Origin: Gemmatimonadota bacterium
GTDB lineage: Bacteria; Gemmatimonadota; Gemmatimonadetes; Longimicrobiales; Gaopeijiaceae
DNA length: 64,000 bases
Assembly (NCBI GenBank): GCA_028873815.1
Contig: JAPPNN010000035.1
Span: 1 to 64,000, forward strand
Reading direction: 5' to 3'
Below the pieces are notes generated by a model. It was not told where the DNA came from. It was given only the letters and a program-made list of their open reading frames with translations, and did no database searches. A program made the translations under genes and the position numbers. Shown piece by piece: positions 17,988-27,465 of the stretch. Position 1 is the stretch's first letter. Every line of letters starts with the position of its first letter.

Positions 17988-19400
17988 ATCGTTCTCGTAA
18001 CGCGCCCATATACCTGGTCTTACAGGTACGTACACCAAGTCGAACGGCAAATCGGCCCCGCGAACCGCAAAGAGCGGGACGCCATCGTGGCGACCCACGC
18101 GTTCGATCCCGCCACAGTCCGCCGGCCCGAGGGGGCCGCTTCTCCGGTAACTACGCCCGGCCAACCCGATGGCCTCGCCGTCCTCAAACCAGTCGCGGCC
18201 CTCTGCATAGGTGCCCGCCAGGACAACGCCCGGTCCCAGCGCGTCCAGCGACACGTGCCCGGACCCGACCAGCGTGTCTCCGGCCGCGGTAACCCACACC
18301 CGGACGCTCTCGCCCGTTGACAGGCACAGGGTCGTCGGCGTGGCGCCGGCGCCGCCCTCCTCGGCCGCGCGCTCGACGATGACCGTATCCGGCGGCGGCG
18401 CGGGGAGCGTGACCGTGTCGGCCGGAGCATCCGACCGCCGGCGGCACAGCCCGAGTTCACCCGTGCAGACCGCAACGGAGGCTGCGAGACCGAACTTTCT
18501 GGACCGGAAGCCGGAAGATCCATCGTGATTCATCCCGAGCGAGAACGCGCTCACCTGGATCCCTCCGAAATCGAACCGCACGCCGGCATTGGCGTCGAAG
18601 CCATTGAACTCCGCCATCACGCTCATACCGGCGGCCCCTCCAAGCGCCACATGAAGCGCGGATCCGGCAAACAGCCCGCCGGTGGAGGCCTCACCATAGA
18701 AACCGAGATCGCTTCCCGCCGAGAAGAGGCCGCCTCCCCATCCCGCACTCAGGGTCAAGTCGTATTCGAACGGCACTCTGTCGAGGCCCGGCAGCCCGGC
18801 GGTAGCCACGACGTACGGACTCAGGTTGCCCTGGAACTCCCGCCGCCCAGGGGGATCGCCAACCACGCGCGCGTCGGGATAGCCAAGCCTGTTGGGCTGG
18901 AATCGCCCGGGACCACTGTCATCGAAGGACGGTGACGTCACGTAGCGCGCACCGACCGCGAGGTGGAAACGCTCAAGCGAACCCGGCAGCAGAGACAGCC
19001 GGCCAAAACCGCCGACCAGGCTTCCGCCGTTGCGCGCGTCCGCAAAATGTTGAAGCGTCGCGCCCGCTTCCAGGCGATCGAAGAGGCCGATCGCCACCGA
19101 GCCGTCCGACAGCCACTGCGTCGTTCTGCCTCTGCGGTCGCGCCCTCCAGACGACCGATCGAAGCTGCGGGTCCCGTGCCGGGAAAGGCCGAACCCCGAG
19201 TAGGTCGCGGCAATCGTCAGGTGCGGCAGTACTGTAGCGGTGGGGACATCGAGCAGCCCGGATCCGTAGCGAAGCGTGGTCGAGGTGCCACCTGGCTGCG
19301 CCGTGACGGGCTGGACGAACAGGACCAGCGCGACGAGGACCGAAGCACCGGTGCCGAACCCGGCGCCCAAGGACTCGAGCCGGTCCCTACCCGCCGCCAT
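17979..19400 (-). CDS. probable exported/outer-membrane protein (weakly YjbH-like)
   Basis: Signal-peptide-like N-terminus VLVALVLFVQPVTAQ, then STTLRYGSGLLDVPTATVLPHLTIAATYSGFGLSRHG and alternating beta-rich segments. Start uncertain (19400 or 19424). Confidence 0.6.
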   Translation of the reverse strand: MAAGRDRLESLGAGFGTGASVLVALVLFVQPVTAQPGGTSTTLRYGSGLLDVPTATVLPHLTIAATYSGFGLSRHGTRSFDRSSGGRDRRGRTTQWLSDGSVAIGLFDRLEAGATLQHFADARNGGSLVGGFGRLSLLPGSLERFHLAVGARYVTSPSFDDSGPGRFQPNRLGYPDARVVGDPPGRREFQGNLSPYVVATAGLPGLDRVPFEYDLTLSAGWGGGLFSAGSDLGFYGEASTGGLFAGSALHVALGGAAGMSVMAEFNGFDANAGVRFDFGGIQVSAFSLGMNHDGSSGFRSRKFGLAASVAVCTGELGLCRRRSDAPADTVTLPAPPPDTVIVERAAEEGGAGATPTTLCLSTGESVRVWVTAAGDTLVGSGHVSLDALGPGVVLAGTYAEGRDWFEDGEAIGLAGRSYRRSGPLGPADCGGIERVGRHDGVPLFAVRGADLPFDLVYVPVRPGIWARYENDLK

Positions 19401-19614
19401 GGTTTGCCGCGCCGCCGGACTCACGGGCCGCCAGGCGCTTCATCCTCCGCGCGATCATCCAGACCCAGACGGCGATCAGCACCCACGTAATCCCATAGGC
19501 CAGGAAGACGTGGACGTACGGACGCAGCGCCCCGCGTCCCGCCTCCGTCTGCGCCAACAGAACCGCCGGAGCTGCCGCCGAACACAACAGCGCGGTACAG
19601 ATTCGAAAAATCAT
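19387..19614 (-). CDS. CcmD-like small membrane protein
   Basis: 75 aa, signal/TM plus RPYVHVFLAYGITWVLIAVWVWMIARRMKRLAARE, in a ccm operon. ATGA overlap with ccmC. Confidence 0.7.
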   Translation of the reverse strand: MIFRICTALLCSAAAPAVLLAQTEAGRGALRPYVHVFLAYGITWVLIAVWVWMIARRMKRLAARESGGAANHGGG

Positions 19615-20315
19615 GCCAGTCCTCCAGCGACTGCGGCGTCCTCCGCCCGCGCCTGGCGCCTGGCGGCAAGCTCGATCGAGTATCGGAACGCGAAGAGCCC
19701 GAGAAACACCATCGTGAAACCGGCCAGCGAAACCAGGAGGGTTGTCAGCATATCGGGGTGCAGCGTGGGCCCCTCGGGCTTGATCACGACCGGCCCCGGA
19801 TGCAGCGACCTGAACCAGGAGACGCTGACGTGGATCAGCGGAATGTTCAGCGAGCCCACAATCGCGACCACGGCGGCAAAGCGCTTCCCCCGCCGCGGGT
19901 CGGCCACGGAGCCCCTGACCAGGAAATACCCCAGATAGGTGAACCACAGGAGCAGCGTCAGCGTCAGGCGCGGTTCCCAGGTCCAGTAGGTTCCCCATGC
20001 GACGCGTCCCCACAGGGGACCCGAGATGAGCATGATGGCTCCGAAGATCAGTCCGCCTTCGGCCGCGGCGACGGCGGCGGCGTCGGCCCGTTCGTCCTCC
20101 AGCCAGAGATACGCGGCACTTGCGAGAGCGACGATCCCGAACGCGAGGAACGTCGTCCAAGCGCCGGGCACATGGACGTAGAAAATCCGCTGGACCACGC
20201 CCTGCGCCGCCTCGGTGGGGACCCAGAAGACAACCATCCAGTGCATCAGCAGGATGGCGGCGACACCTGCCCACACGAGCAGCAGGCCCGCGGTTCGCAT
20301 CCTTGTCGACTCCAT
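19611..20315 (-). CDS. ccmC: heme exporter / cytochrome c maturation protein CcmC
   Basis: VVQRIFYVHVPGAWTTFLAF, GPLWGRVAWGTYWTWEPRLTLTLLLWFTYLGYF (WWD-like region) and NIPLIHVSVSWFRSLHPGPVV. Confidence 0.9.
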   Translation of the reverse strand: MESTRMRTAGLLLVWAGVAAILLMHWMVVFWVPTEAAQGVVQRIFYVHVPGAWTTFLAFGIVALASAAYLWLEDERADAAAVAAAEGGLIFGAIMLISGPLWGRVAWGTYWTWEPRLTLTLLLWFTYLGYFLVRGSVADPRRGKRFAAVVAIVGSLNIPLIHVSVSWFRSLHPGPVVIKPEGPTLHPDMLTTLLVSLAGFTMVFLGLFAFRYSIELAARRQARAEDAAVAGGLA

Positions 20316-20326
20316 TCGGAAAACCC

Positions 20327-21004
20327 CTACTCGTCGGTTACGTGGTGAAAGAGGACCGCGCCGACCGTCACCGAGCCGATCGCGAACGCCCAAAGCAGGC
20401 GAACCAGACTCGAAATCTCGTCCCAGGGCAGCGCCATGAAAACCCGGGCCGAGGCCGTGGCTCCGAAGAACACCAGGGGAGCGAGCAGCGGGAAGGTGAG
20501 CACGGGCAACAGCGAATCGCCCAGGCTGCTGTGACGCGACATGCGCCCAAAGAAGGTCGCGGTCGCCGACAGGCCGATCGTGCCCGGCAGGAAGATCGCG
20601 GCGTGCGCCGCCAGCGAACCGGAAGTGCGCACTCCGAGAAAGCTGGTGAGGGCGATGAACGACAGTGCGGTGATCAGCCAGGTGAGGGCGAGATTCGCCA
20701 CGGTCTTGCCCAGGAAGACCGCCCTCCTCGAGACCGGCGTGAGGAGGACGTGGCGGAATGCACCGTCCTCCTCCTCCATGTCGAATATTCGTCCGGCCCC
20801 CGCCGTCGAGGCGAAGAGGACCGTGAGCCAGGTGAGACTCGCGACCACGGCCCGGCCCGGGACCTGACTCTTGTCCAGGGCGAAGCCGAAAAGGAAACCG
20901 GCGAGAACCACGAACGCGATCATGGAAAGCAGCCGGCCCCCCGCGCGGAACTCGAGGCTCAGGTCCTTGCGCGCGATCAGCCACGTCCAGCGCAGTTCAT
21001 CCAC
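20327..21004 (-). CDS. ccmB: heme exporter protein CcmB
   Basis: WTWLIARKDLSLEFRAGGRLLSMIAFVVLAGFLFGFAL, E-x3-DGAFRHVLLTPVSR, in ccm gene order. Confidence 0.88.
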   Translation of the reverse strand: MDELRWTWLIARKDLSLEFRAGGRLLSMIAFVVLAGFLFGFALDKSQVPGRAVVASLTWLTVLFASTAGAGRIFDMEEEDGAFRHVLLTPVSRRAVFLGKTVANLALTWLITALSFIALTSFLGVRTSGSLAAHAAIFLPGTIGLSATATFFGRMSRHSSLGDSLLPVLTFPLLAPLVFFGATASARVFMALPWDEISSLVRLLWAFAIGSVTVGAVLFHHVTDE

Positions 21005-21708
21005 TACGGTGCATCCGCTCGAGCGGTGAAGTGGTCCAGAATCCCTGCAGCTCCCCCCTCGGCCGCCTCCCCGTCGAAGACCTTGCGGCCCCGGCGCAGG
21101 ACGACGACTCGATCCGCCAGTCTCAGGCCGCGGCGGAGATCATGTGTCACGAGGACAACAACCGCCCCGTCGTGCCGGCGAGCTGTCAGCGCACGCTCCA
21201 GATCTGCGGCGCCCTCCGGATCCAGCCCCGTGAACGGCTCGTCCAGGAAAAGGATCTCCGGGTCGTGAAGGAGAGACCTCGCCAGCGCGACCCTCTGGCG
21301 CTGGCCGCGCGAGAGCGCCTCGACGCGCCGCGTGGCCAGGTCGGTCGCGCCGACGGCCTCGAGGGTCGCCGCGAGCTTGCGGCCGTTCCGCCGGAGGCCG
21401 TGAAGGGCGGCAAAGAACCTGAGGTTCTCGATCGCCGTGAGCTTTTCGTAAAGGCCCGTCCGGTGGGACACCAGCCCGATCCGCGCACGCCAGGCGGCAT
21501 CCGAGCCCGACACCCGGGTCCCGTTCAGGGTCACCTCGCCGTGGTCGGGCCGGCGCTCCCCGCTCAGGACCTTGAGGAGCGTCGTCTTCCCCGCCCCGTT
21601 GGGTCCGACGATGGCCAGGATTTCCCGGCCCGCCGCGCGCAGATCCACTCCGGCAAGGGCGCGCACCGGGCCATAGTCGCACACGATGCCCCGCCCTTCA
21701 AGGGTCAA
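21004..21708 (-). CDS. ccmA: heme ABC exporter ATP-binding protein CcmA
   Basis: IVGPNGAGKTTLLKVLSGERRPDHGEV Walker A, LSRGQRQRVALARSLLHDPEILFLDEPFTGLD signature/Walker B. TTG start overlaps the upstream stop. Confidence 0.88.
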   Translation of the reverse strand: MTLEGRGIVCDYGPVRALAGVDLRAAGREILAIVGPNGAGKTTLLKVLSGERRPDHGEVTLNGTRVSGSDAAWRARIGLVSHRTGLYEKLTAIENLRFFAALHGLRRNGRKLAATLEAVGATDLATRRVEALSRGQRQRVALARSLLHDPEILFLDEPFTGLDPEGAADLERALTARRHDGAVVVLVTHDLRRGLRLADRVVVLRRGRKVFDGEAAEGGAAGILDHFTARADAP

Positions 21709-22181
21709 GAGGCGCCTCCGCCGGAAGAGGTCCCGGCCGCACCGGCCCCCGTGGCCAGCCGCTTGCCGCAATGGCCGCAATACCTTGCTCCGATGCTGTT
21801 GACGTGGTCGCACGACGCACACTGCATGCCCTCGCGGATCGCACGGCGGATCTGGGCAATCTCGTCTTCCAGCTGCCGTGCGGCCCGCACCGCCTCGGTC
21901 TCCATGCCCTCGCCGAAGTCCTGGTCGGGTCCAAGGTGCATGAGTGCTTCCCGGGACAACTCGAGCTTCAGGACGTCGTAGTCCTCCTCGTCGAGCTTGC
22001 CCGTCGCGCGGTCGTATTCGAGGTCTCGAAGGGCCGTGAGCGCGACCCGTCGCCGCGCCGCGCCTTCGTCGAAGTCGTCGTCACCCCCATACAGCGCCGC
22101 GCTCCTCCCGGAGAAGACGGGTTCGAGGATGAACAGCGCCACTCCGGCGGCCAGCAACACTCCGCCGATCAGAGCCGTCAC
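21705..22181 (-). CDS. CcmI-like membrane protein with C-terminal zinc ribbon
   Basis: TM segment, then ALTALRDLEYDRATGKLDEEDYDVLKLELSREAL (CcmI-like) and CASCDHVNSIGARYCGHCGKRL (CxxC...CxxC). Confidence 0.75.
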   Translation of the reverse strand: MTALIGGVLLAAGVALFILEPVFSGRSAALYGGDDDFDEGAARRRVALTALRDLEYDRATGKLDEEDYDVLKLELSREALMHLGPDQDFGEGMETEAVRAARQLEDEIAQIRRAIREGMQCASCDHVNSIGARYCGHCGKRLATGAGAAGTSSGGGAS

Positions 22182-22203
22182 GGCGCGTTCCCCATCGGGA
22201 AGC

Positions 22204-24252
22204 TCAGCCTGCCGCTGCCGCCGGCAGGGGTCCCGGGCGCGACCTGCGGCGTGCGGCTGCAGGGGCGGCCACCCTCGCGGCCGGCCAGAGTCCGATCAGG
22301 GCGCCAACGGTCACCATCAGCCCACCGTACCAGATCCAGGGGACCAGCGGCAGCGCCTTGGCCTCGAAGGTGACGCGCTCCGATCCGCTCTCCAGATCCA
22401 CCTCCTTGGGAATCACGTACAGATCCTCGAAGGCGGTGCTCGCGATCCCCACCTCGGTGGATTGCTGCTCCATGATGGGATAGAACCGCCGCTCCGGACG
22501 CAGGATGCCGACTCGCTCTCCGTCCCGGTACACCGTCAGCAACGCTGTCCAGCGCCAGTCGTTCTCGCGCTCTCCCTCGGCCACGCGCGGACGCGAGTGC
22601 GAAAGGCTCTCGTAGACCAGACGGTACTCGGTGCCGAGGGCCGAGCGAACGCTCATCGCTTCGCCCGGCGCGAGTTCCTGCTCCATCCGCACGTCGAAGG
22701 CGGCGCCAGCCAGACCGGTGAAGACGATCACGACCCCGGCGTGGACGATGTACCCGCCCCACCGTCGCCGGTTTCTCCTGACCAGGCTGCCCAGCGCGCT
22801 CCACATCCCTTCGCCGGCGATCCGCGCCCGCGCCCGCATGCCCTTCCAGAATTCCGTAATCACGATCGTCATCACGAACACCGCGATCGTGAAGGTCGCC
22901 AACGCCATGGAGTGCCGCACGCCGATCACGGCAAGGGCACCGAGCGCGCCCGCCGCCGCGAGCACCGGCACCGTGAAATTCTTGCGCAGGTTGCGCCGCG
23001 ACGCGCGTCGCCAGGCGATCACCGGGCCGATGCCCATCAACGCAAGCAGCATCAGCCCGATCGGGATATTCACGCTGTTGAAGTAGGGCGGCCCGACGTT
23101 CCGCGTCTCGCCGAAGAATCCCTCGGTGATGAGCGGGAAGAGGGTCCCCCAGGCGACGGCGAAGGTGACGCCCACCAGCAGGAAGTTGTTGAACAGAAAG
23201 GCCGACTCGCGCGAAAGAAATGACTGGAACTGGTTCTCGGACCTGAGCGACGGGAGCCGGTACACGATGAGTACGGCCGAAAGAGCCGCCATCCCCCCCA
23301 TGAAGCCGAGGAAGATGTAAGCGATCCGCAGGTTCTCGGCGAAGCTGTGGACCGACTCGATAAGCCCGGAGCGCGTGAGGAAGGTCGCGAATATCGTCAG
23401 GAGGAACGTGGTCACTACGAGACCCATGTTCCACACCTTCAGCATCCCGCGGTTCTCCTGGATCTGGATCGAGTGGAGAAACGCGGTGGCCGTGAGCCAC
23501 GGAAGGAGGGAGGCGTTTTCGACCGGATCCCAGAACCAGTACCCGCCCCATCCCAGCTCCTCGTAGGCCCAGCGCATCCCGAAGATGATCCCGTTGGTCA
23601 GGAAGAACCAGCTGAGCAGGATCCAGCGCCGGGTGATGGCGATCCACCGGGAATCGAGGCGGTTGGTCAAGAGCGCCGAGACTGCAAAGGCGAAGGGGAC
23701 CGCGAATGCCGTGAAGCCGAGGTACAGGGTCGGGGGATGAATGGTCATCCAGTAATTCTGGAGCTGTGGATTCAGACCGCGGCCGTTGACCGGTGTGAAT
23801 CCCATGCGTTCGAACGGGTTGACGTCGGCGAACAGCAGCACGACCAGGAGAAACGAAAGCAGGCCCAGGAGCGTGCCACTCACATAGGGCATGAACTCCC
23901 GGTTGCGCCGCCGGTTCTGGAACACCGCGATCGACGAGAAGACCGACAACAGCAGCGTCCAGAAGACGAGCGAGCCCCGTTGTCCCGCCCACAGCCCGGC
24001 CACCTTGAAATAGGTGTCCAGTTCGCGGTTCGAATAGTTCGCGACATAGCGATACTCGTAGTGGTTCCCCAGGAAGGCCGCGATGATGCCCGCCGAGACC
24101 ACGAGGAGCAGGAGCGTGAGCATGTAGGCGGTGCGCTCTCCGCTCAACACCAGATCGCTGCGGCGGAACCGACCGCCGACGAACGAGACGACGGTTCCCC
24201 ACAGGGCAACCGGAAGAGCGATCCAGAGGGCGACTTCGCCCAGGACCGTCAC
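22204..24252 (-). CDS. ccmF: cytochrome c-type biogenesis protein CcmF
   Basis: LWAGQRGSLVFWTLLLSVFSS, ELGWGGYWFWDPVENASLLPWLTATAFLHSIQIQE, FLTRSGLIESVHSFAE. GTG start overlaps the ccmE stop. Confidence 0.95.
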   Translation of the reverse strand: MTVLGEVALWIALPVALWGTVVSFVGGRFRRSDLVLSGERTAYMLTLLLLVVSAGIIAAFLGNHYEYRYVANYSNRELDTYFKVAGLWAGQRGSLVFWTLLLSVFSSIAVFQNRRRNREFMPYVSGTLLGLLSFLLVVLLFADVNPFERMGFTPVNGRGLNPQLQNYWMTIHPPTLYLGFTAFAVPFAFAVSALLTNRLDSRWIAITRRWILLSWFFLTNGIIFGMRWAYEELGWGGYWFWDPVENASLLPWLTATAFLHSIQIQENRGMLKVWNMGLVVTTFLLTIFATFLTRSGLIESVHSFAENLRIAYIFLGFMGGMAALSAVLIVYRLPSLRSENQFQSFLSRESAFLFNNFLLVGVTFAVAWGTLFPLITEGFFGETRNVGPPYFNSVNIPIGLMLLALMGIGPVIAWRRASRRNLRKNFTVPVLAAAGALGALAVIGVRHSMALATFTIAVFVMTIVITEFWKGMRARARIAGEGMWSALGSLVRRNRRRWGGYIVHAGVVIVFTGLAGAAFDVRMEQELAPGEAMSVRSALGTEYRLVYESLSHSRPRVAEGERENDWRWTALLTVYRDGERVGILRPERRFYPIMEQQSTEVGIASTAFEDLYVIPKEVDLESGSERVTFEAKALPLVPWIWYGGLMVTVGALIGLWPAARVAAPAAARRRSRPGPLPAAAAG

Positions 24253-24671
24253 GCCGCCAGCTCCTCCTCGGCAGCCTCGAACCGGCTCCCGCACTTCGTC
24301 AGGACGGTGTGTGCGCGGAAGACTCCGTCGGTGCCGAAGACGCCCTCCACGACCACCTCGGCCTGGTCGTTGAAGGTGTCCGGCAGGATATCCCCGTACC
24401 GGACGGCGAAGGCGACATCCGGATTCTCCAGGTCCGCGACCAGGAATTCATGCGTCCCCGCACCACTTTTTCTGCGGGCCCAGGACCCCTCGACCACCTG
24501 TCCCCCTACCTTGACGCCGAGTTCGTGGAAGGCGGGATCGCCCTCTACGCGTTCCAGGAGTTCACTGGGGGTGAGGTAATACACCATGCTGTCGCTGATC
24601 CCCGTCCACATCAGCCACGCGACAACGGCCGCCACCCCGACCAGCCCGACGAAAAACCGTCCATTCTTCAT
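24249..24671 (-). CDS. ccmE: cytochrome c maturation protein CcmE, Cys variant (CxxxF)
   Basis: N-terminal TM, MVYYLTPSELL, KVGGQVVEGS, VRYGDILPDTFNDQAEVVVEGVFGTDGVFRAHTVLTKCGSRFEAAEEE. Confidence 0.9.
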   Translation of the reverse strand: MKNGRFFVGLVGVAAVVAWLMWTGISDSMVYYLTPSELLERVEGDPAFHELGVKVGGQVVEGSWARRKSGAGTHEFLVADLENPDVAFAVRYGDILPDTFNDQAEVVVEGVFGTDGVFRAHTVLTKCGSRFEAAEEELAA

Positions 24672-24844
24672 ATGCCGTTCACTCCAGCCCCGAACCGGGG
24701 CGATTCGCCTGCAGTGACTCCGGCCGCACGACGACCGGCATATCCAATCTACGCACTGCAAGCCCCTGCCCGAAATCCCCACGCCCACCCGGTGCTTCAC
24801 GCACCCCTCGGTCCGGCGGCGCGCAGGACCGCGCCGTGAGCCGG

Positions 24845-26338
24845 TCAGCTGTCCGTTTCCAGCGTTGCCAGCGTGCCTCGAACCGCGCGGCCCCAGCCCC
24901 TGATCAGGGCCTCCCGCTCGTCCTCCCCGAGGCGGGGAGCAAAGGTCCGGCCAGCACCGGACGCGGCCGCGAAACTCTTCGGATCGGCCCACACGCCGGC
25001 GGCCAGTCCCGCCAATCCCGCGGCTCCCAGCGCCGTGGTCTCCACCATGTCCGGACGGCGGACGGGGATCCCCAGGACACCCGCGGTGAATTCCATCAGC
25101 CAGTCGTTCTTCGCCGCCCCGCCATCCGCACGCAGGGCGCGGGCCCGGATGCCGGCATCGCGCTCCATGGCGGCCACGACGTCGCGGGTGCCGTACGCCA
25201 TCGCCTCCAGGGCGGCCCGGACCAGGTGGGCACGCGTCGTGCCCCGGGTCAGTCCCGTGATGGAGCCGCGCGCGTCGGGACGCCAGTGAGGCGCGCCCAG
25301 ACCGACGAACGCCGGGACCAGGTAGACGCCGTCATTGCCGTCGAGCGAGCGGGCCATGCTCTCGCTGGCGGCCGCGTCGTCCAGCAGTCCCAGGCCATCC
25401 CGCAGCCATTGGACGGCGGCGCCCGCCACGAAGATCGACCCCTCCAGTGCGTAGGCGCGTCCACCGTGCGCATCGCAGGCGGCCGTGGTGAGAAGTCCGT
25501 GTGCGGAGGATACCCGCCGCCCCCCGGTATTCAGCAGCAGAAACGCACCGGTGCCGTAGGTACACTTGCCGACTCCGGCCTCCCAGCAGCCTTGCCCATA
25601 GAGCGCCGCCTGCTGGTCGCCCGCGATTCCCCCGATGGGGGCCTCGACCCCGAAGGCGGTTCCGTTCGTAATGCCGAAATCTCCCGAACTGGACCGGACT
25701 TCCGGCAGGACCCGGCGGGGCACGCCGAGAAGTCCGAGGAGCTCATCGTTCCAGTCGCCGTCGTCGAGATCGAAGAGGAGAGTGCGCGAGGCATTGGTGG
25801 GGTCGGTAGCGTGGACGGTCCCGCCGGTCATCCGGGCCACCAGCCAAGAGTCGATTGTGCCCACGGCCAGCTCGCCCGCCCGGGCCCGCGCATCCAGCTC
25901 CGGATGCCGGTCGAAGATCCACCGGAGCTTGCTACCCGAGAAATACGGGTCCAGGAGCAGCCCGGTCCTCCGCCGAATCATCTCCTCGTGGCCGGCCTCC
26001 TTCAATTCGCGGCAGAGCGCGGCCGTGCGCCGATCCTGCCAGACGATCGCCCGGTGCAGCGGTCTCAGCGTCTCCGGATCCCACACCACGACCGTTTCAC
26101 GCTGATTCGTCACCCCCACCGCGGCAATCTCCGTCCGCGCGGCGGCAACCGCCTTTCCGGCCACATCTGCCGTCACGCGCCAGATCTCCTCCGCATCGTG
26201 CTCGACCCAGCCCGGTCTCGGAAAGTGCTGGGTGAATTCCGAGTACGCCCTTGCCAGCACCGCCCCATCCGCCCCGATAACCAATGCGGCGGATCCGGTC
26301 GTCCCCTGGTCCAGAGCAAGCACCGCCGCGCGGCTCAT
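24845..26338 (-). CDS. glpK: glycerol kinase
   Basis: AVLALDQGTTGSAALVIG, FTQHFPRPGWVEHDAEEIW, GVTNQRETVVVWDPETLRPLHRAIVWQDRR, GIAGDQQAALYGQGC. Confidence 0.96.
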   Translation of the reverse strand: MSRAAVLALDQGTTGSAALVIGADGAVLARAYSEFTQHFPRPGWVEHDAEEIWRVTADVAGKAVAAARTEIAAVGVTNQRETVVVWDPETLRPLHRAIVWQDRRTAALCRELKEAGHEEMIRRRTGLLLDPYFSGSKLRWIFDRHPELDARARAGELAVGTIDSWLVARMTGGTVHATDPTNASRTLLFDLDDGDWNDELLGLLGVPRRVLPEVRSSSGDFGITNGTAFGVEAPIGGIAGDQQAALYGQGCWEAGVGKCTYGTGAFLLLNTGGRRVSSAHGLLTTAACDAHGGRAYALEGSIFVAGAAVQWLRDGLGLLDDAAASESMARSLDGNDGVYLVPAFVGLGAPHWRPDARGSITGLTRGTTRAHLVRAALEAMAYGTRDVVAAMERDAGIRARALRADGGAAKNDWLMEFTAGVLGIPVRRPDMVETTALGAAGLAGLAAGVWADPKSFAAASGAGRTFAPRLGEDEREALIRGWGRAVRGTLATLETDS

Positions 26339-27006
26339 GGCCTGCTGCCCTCCGGCAAGGCAAGCGCCGCCAACCCGCCCGGCAGGTATTCGAAGCCGAC
26401 CGAAGGGATCAGGTCGACAAAGGCCCCCACCGACAATCCCACCACCGTGTAGTAGTCGCCTTCGATGCGCTCCACGAGCGAGGCACCGCGCCCCTGAATG
26501 CCGTAGGCTCCCGCCTTGTCGAGCGGCTCCCCGGTTGCCACGTAGGCTTCGATCACCTCGCGGGTGAGGGTCCGGAAGATGACTCGCGCGACGGCCACAC
26601 TCGACGCGATCCGGCCGTGAGCCGCCACGGCCAGCCCGCTGTACACCTTGTGCTCGCTTCCGGAAAGAGACGAGAGCATGCGCGCCGCCTCGGCCCCGTG
26701 CCGCGGTTTCTCCAGAACGCCCCCGTCCATTGCTACGACCGTGTCGCCCCCGATCACCAGCGCATCCGCGTGGGCAGCCATGACGCGGCGCACCTTCGCG
26801 CGGGACAGGCGTTCCACATACCGGCGCGGCGGCTCTCCCTGCCCGCGCCGCTCCTCCACGTCCGCGGGCACCACCGAGAAGGAGAGGCCCAGCATCCTGA
26901 GCACCGCCGCCCGCCTCGGCGACGCCGACGCGAGCACGACGTCCGGCACGCGCGGGGCCCGCTCTGCCGCGTCGGGTGCCGCTGTTTTCACCGGGTCTCC
27001 TATCAT
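26335..27006 (-). CDS. maf: Maf-like nucleoside triphosphate pyrophosphatase
   Basis: PDVVLASASPRRAAVLRMLGL, VIGGDTVVAMDG, AGAYGIQGRGASLVERIEGDYYTVVGL. Confidence 0.94.
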   Translation of the reverse strand: MIGDPVKTAAPDAAERAPRVPDVVLASASPRRAAVLRMLGLSFSVVPADVEERRGQGEPPRRYVERLSRAKVRRVMAAHADALVIGGDTVVAMDGGVLEKPRHGAEAARMLSSLSGSEHKVYSGLAVAAHGRIASSVAVARVIFRTLTREVIEAYVATGEPLDKAGAYGIQGRGASLVERIEGDYYTVVGLSVGAFVDLIPSVGFEYLPGGLAALALPEGSRP

Positions 27007-27024
27007 CGTTTCATCACCGTTTCA

Positions 27025-27465
27025 TCATCGCTCGATCATCAGCGTGACCGGCCCGTCGTTGACAAGCGACACATTCATTGCCGCGCCGAAGCGGCCGGTT
27101 TGCACCCGCCGCGGCACGACGCCTTCCAGCGCTGTGACGAAGCCCTCGTAGAGCGGCACCGCGGTTTCGGGCCGGGCCGCCTTCACGAACGAGGGCCGCC
27201 GGCCCTTGCGCGCATCACCATACAGGGTGAACTGGCTGACGACGAGCACTTCGCCCCCGATGTCGAGCACCGAGCGGTTCATCCGTCCCTCGGCGTCGGC
27301 GAAGATGCGCAGATTCGCGATCTTGTCGGCCATCCACGACACGGTGTCCGGACCGTCTCCGTCGGTGAAGCCGGCGAGCACCACCAGACCGGGCCCGATC
27401 GAGCCCGTGACCGCGCCGTCGATCTCCACCGAGGCTTCCGCCACGCGCTGCAGGACGACCCTCAC
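27025..27465 (-). CDS. dtd: D-aminoacyl-tRNA deacylase
   Basis: [83 protein letters not shown]. Confidence 0.95.
   Translation of the reverse strand: MRVVLQRVAEASVEIDGAVTGSIGPGLVVLAGFTDGDGPDTVSWMADKIANLRIFADAEGRMNRSVLDIGGEVLVVSQFTLYGDARKGRRPSFVKAARPETAVPLYEGFVTALEGVVPRRVQTGRFGAAMNVSLVNDGPVTLMIER

Noticed and set aside
22178-24202. 674-aa ORF in an alternative frame of the ccmF strand
   Set aside because: Composition (R/G/H/P-rich) and complete overlap with the well-supported ccmF frame indicate an artefact.
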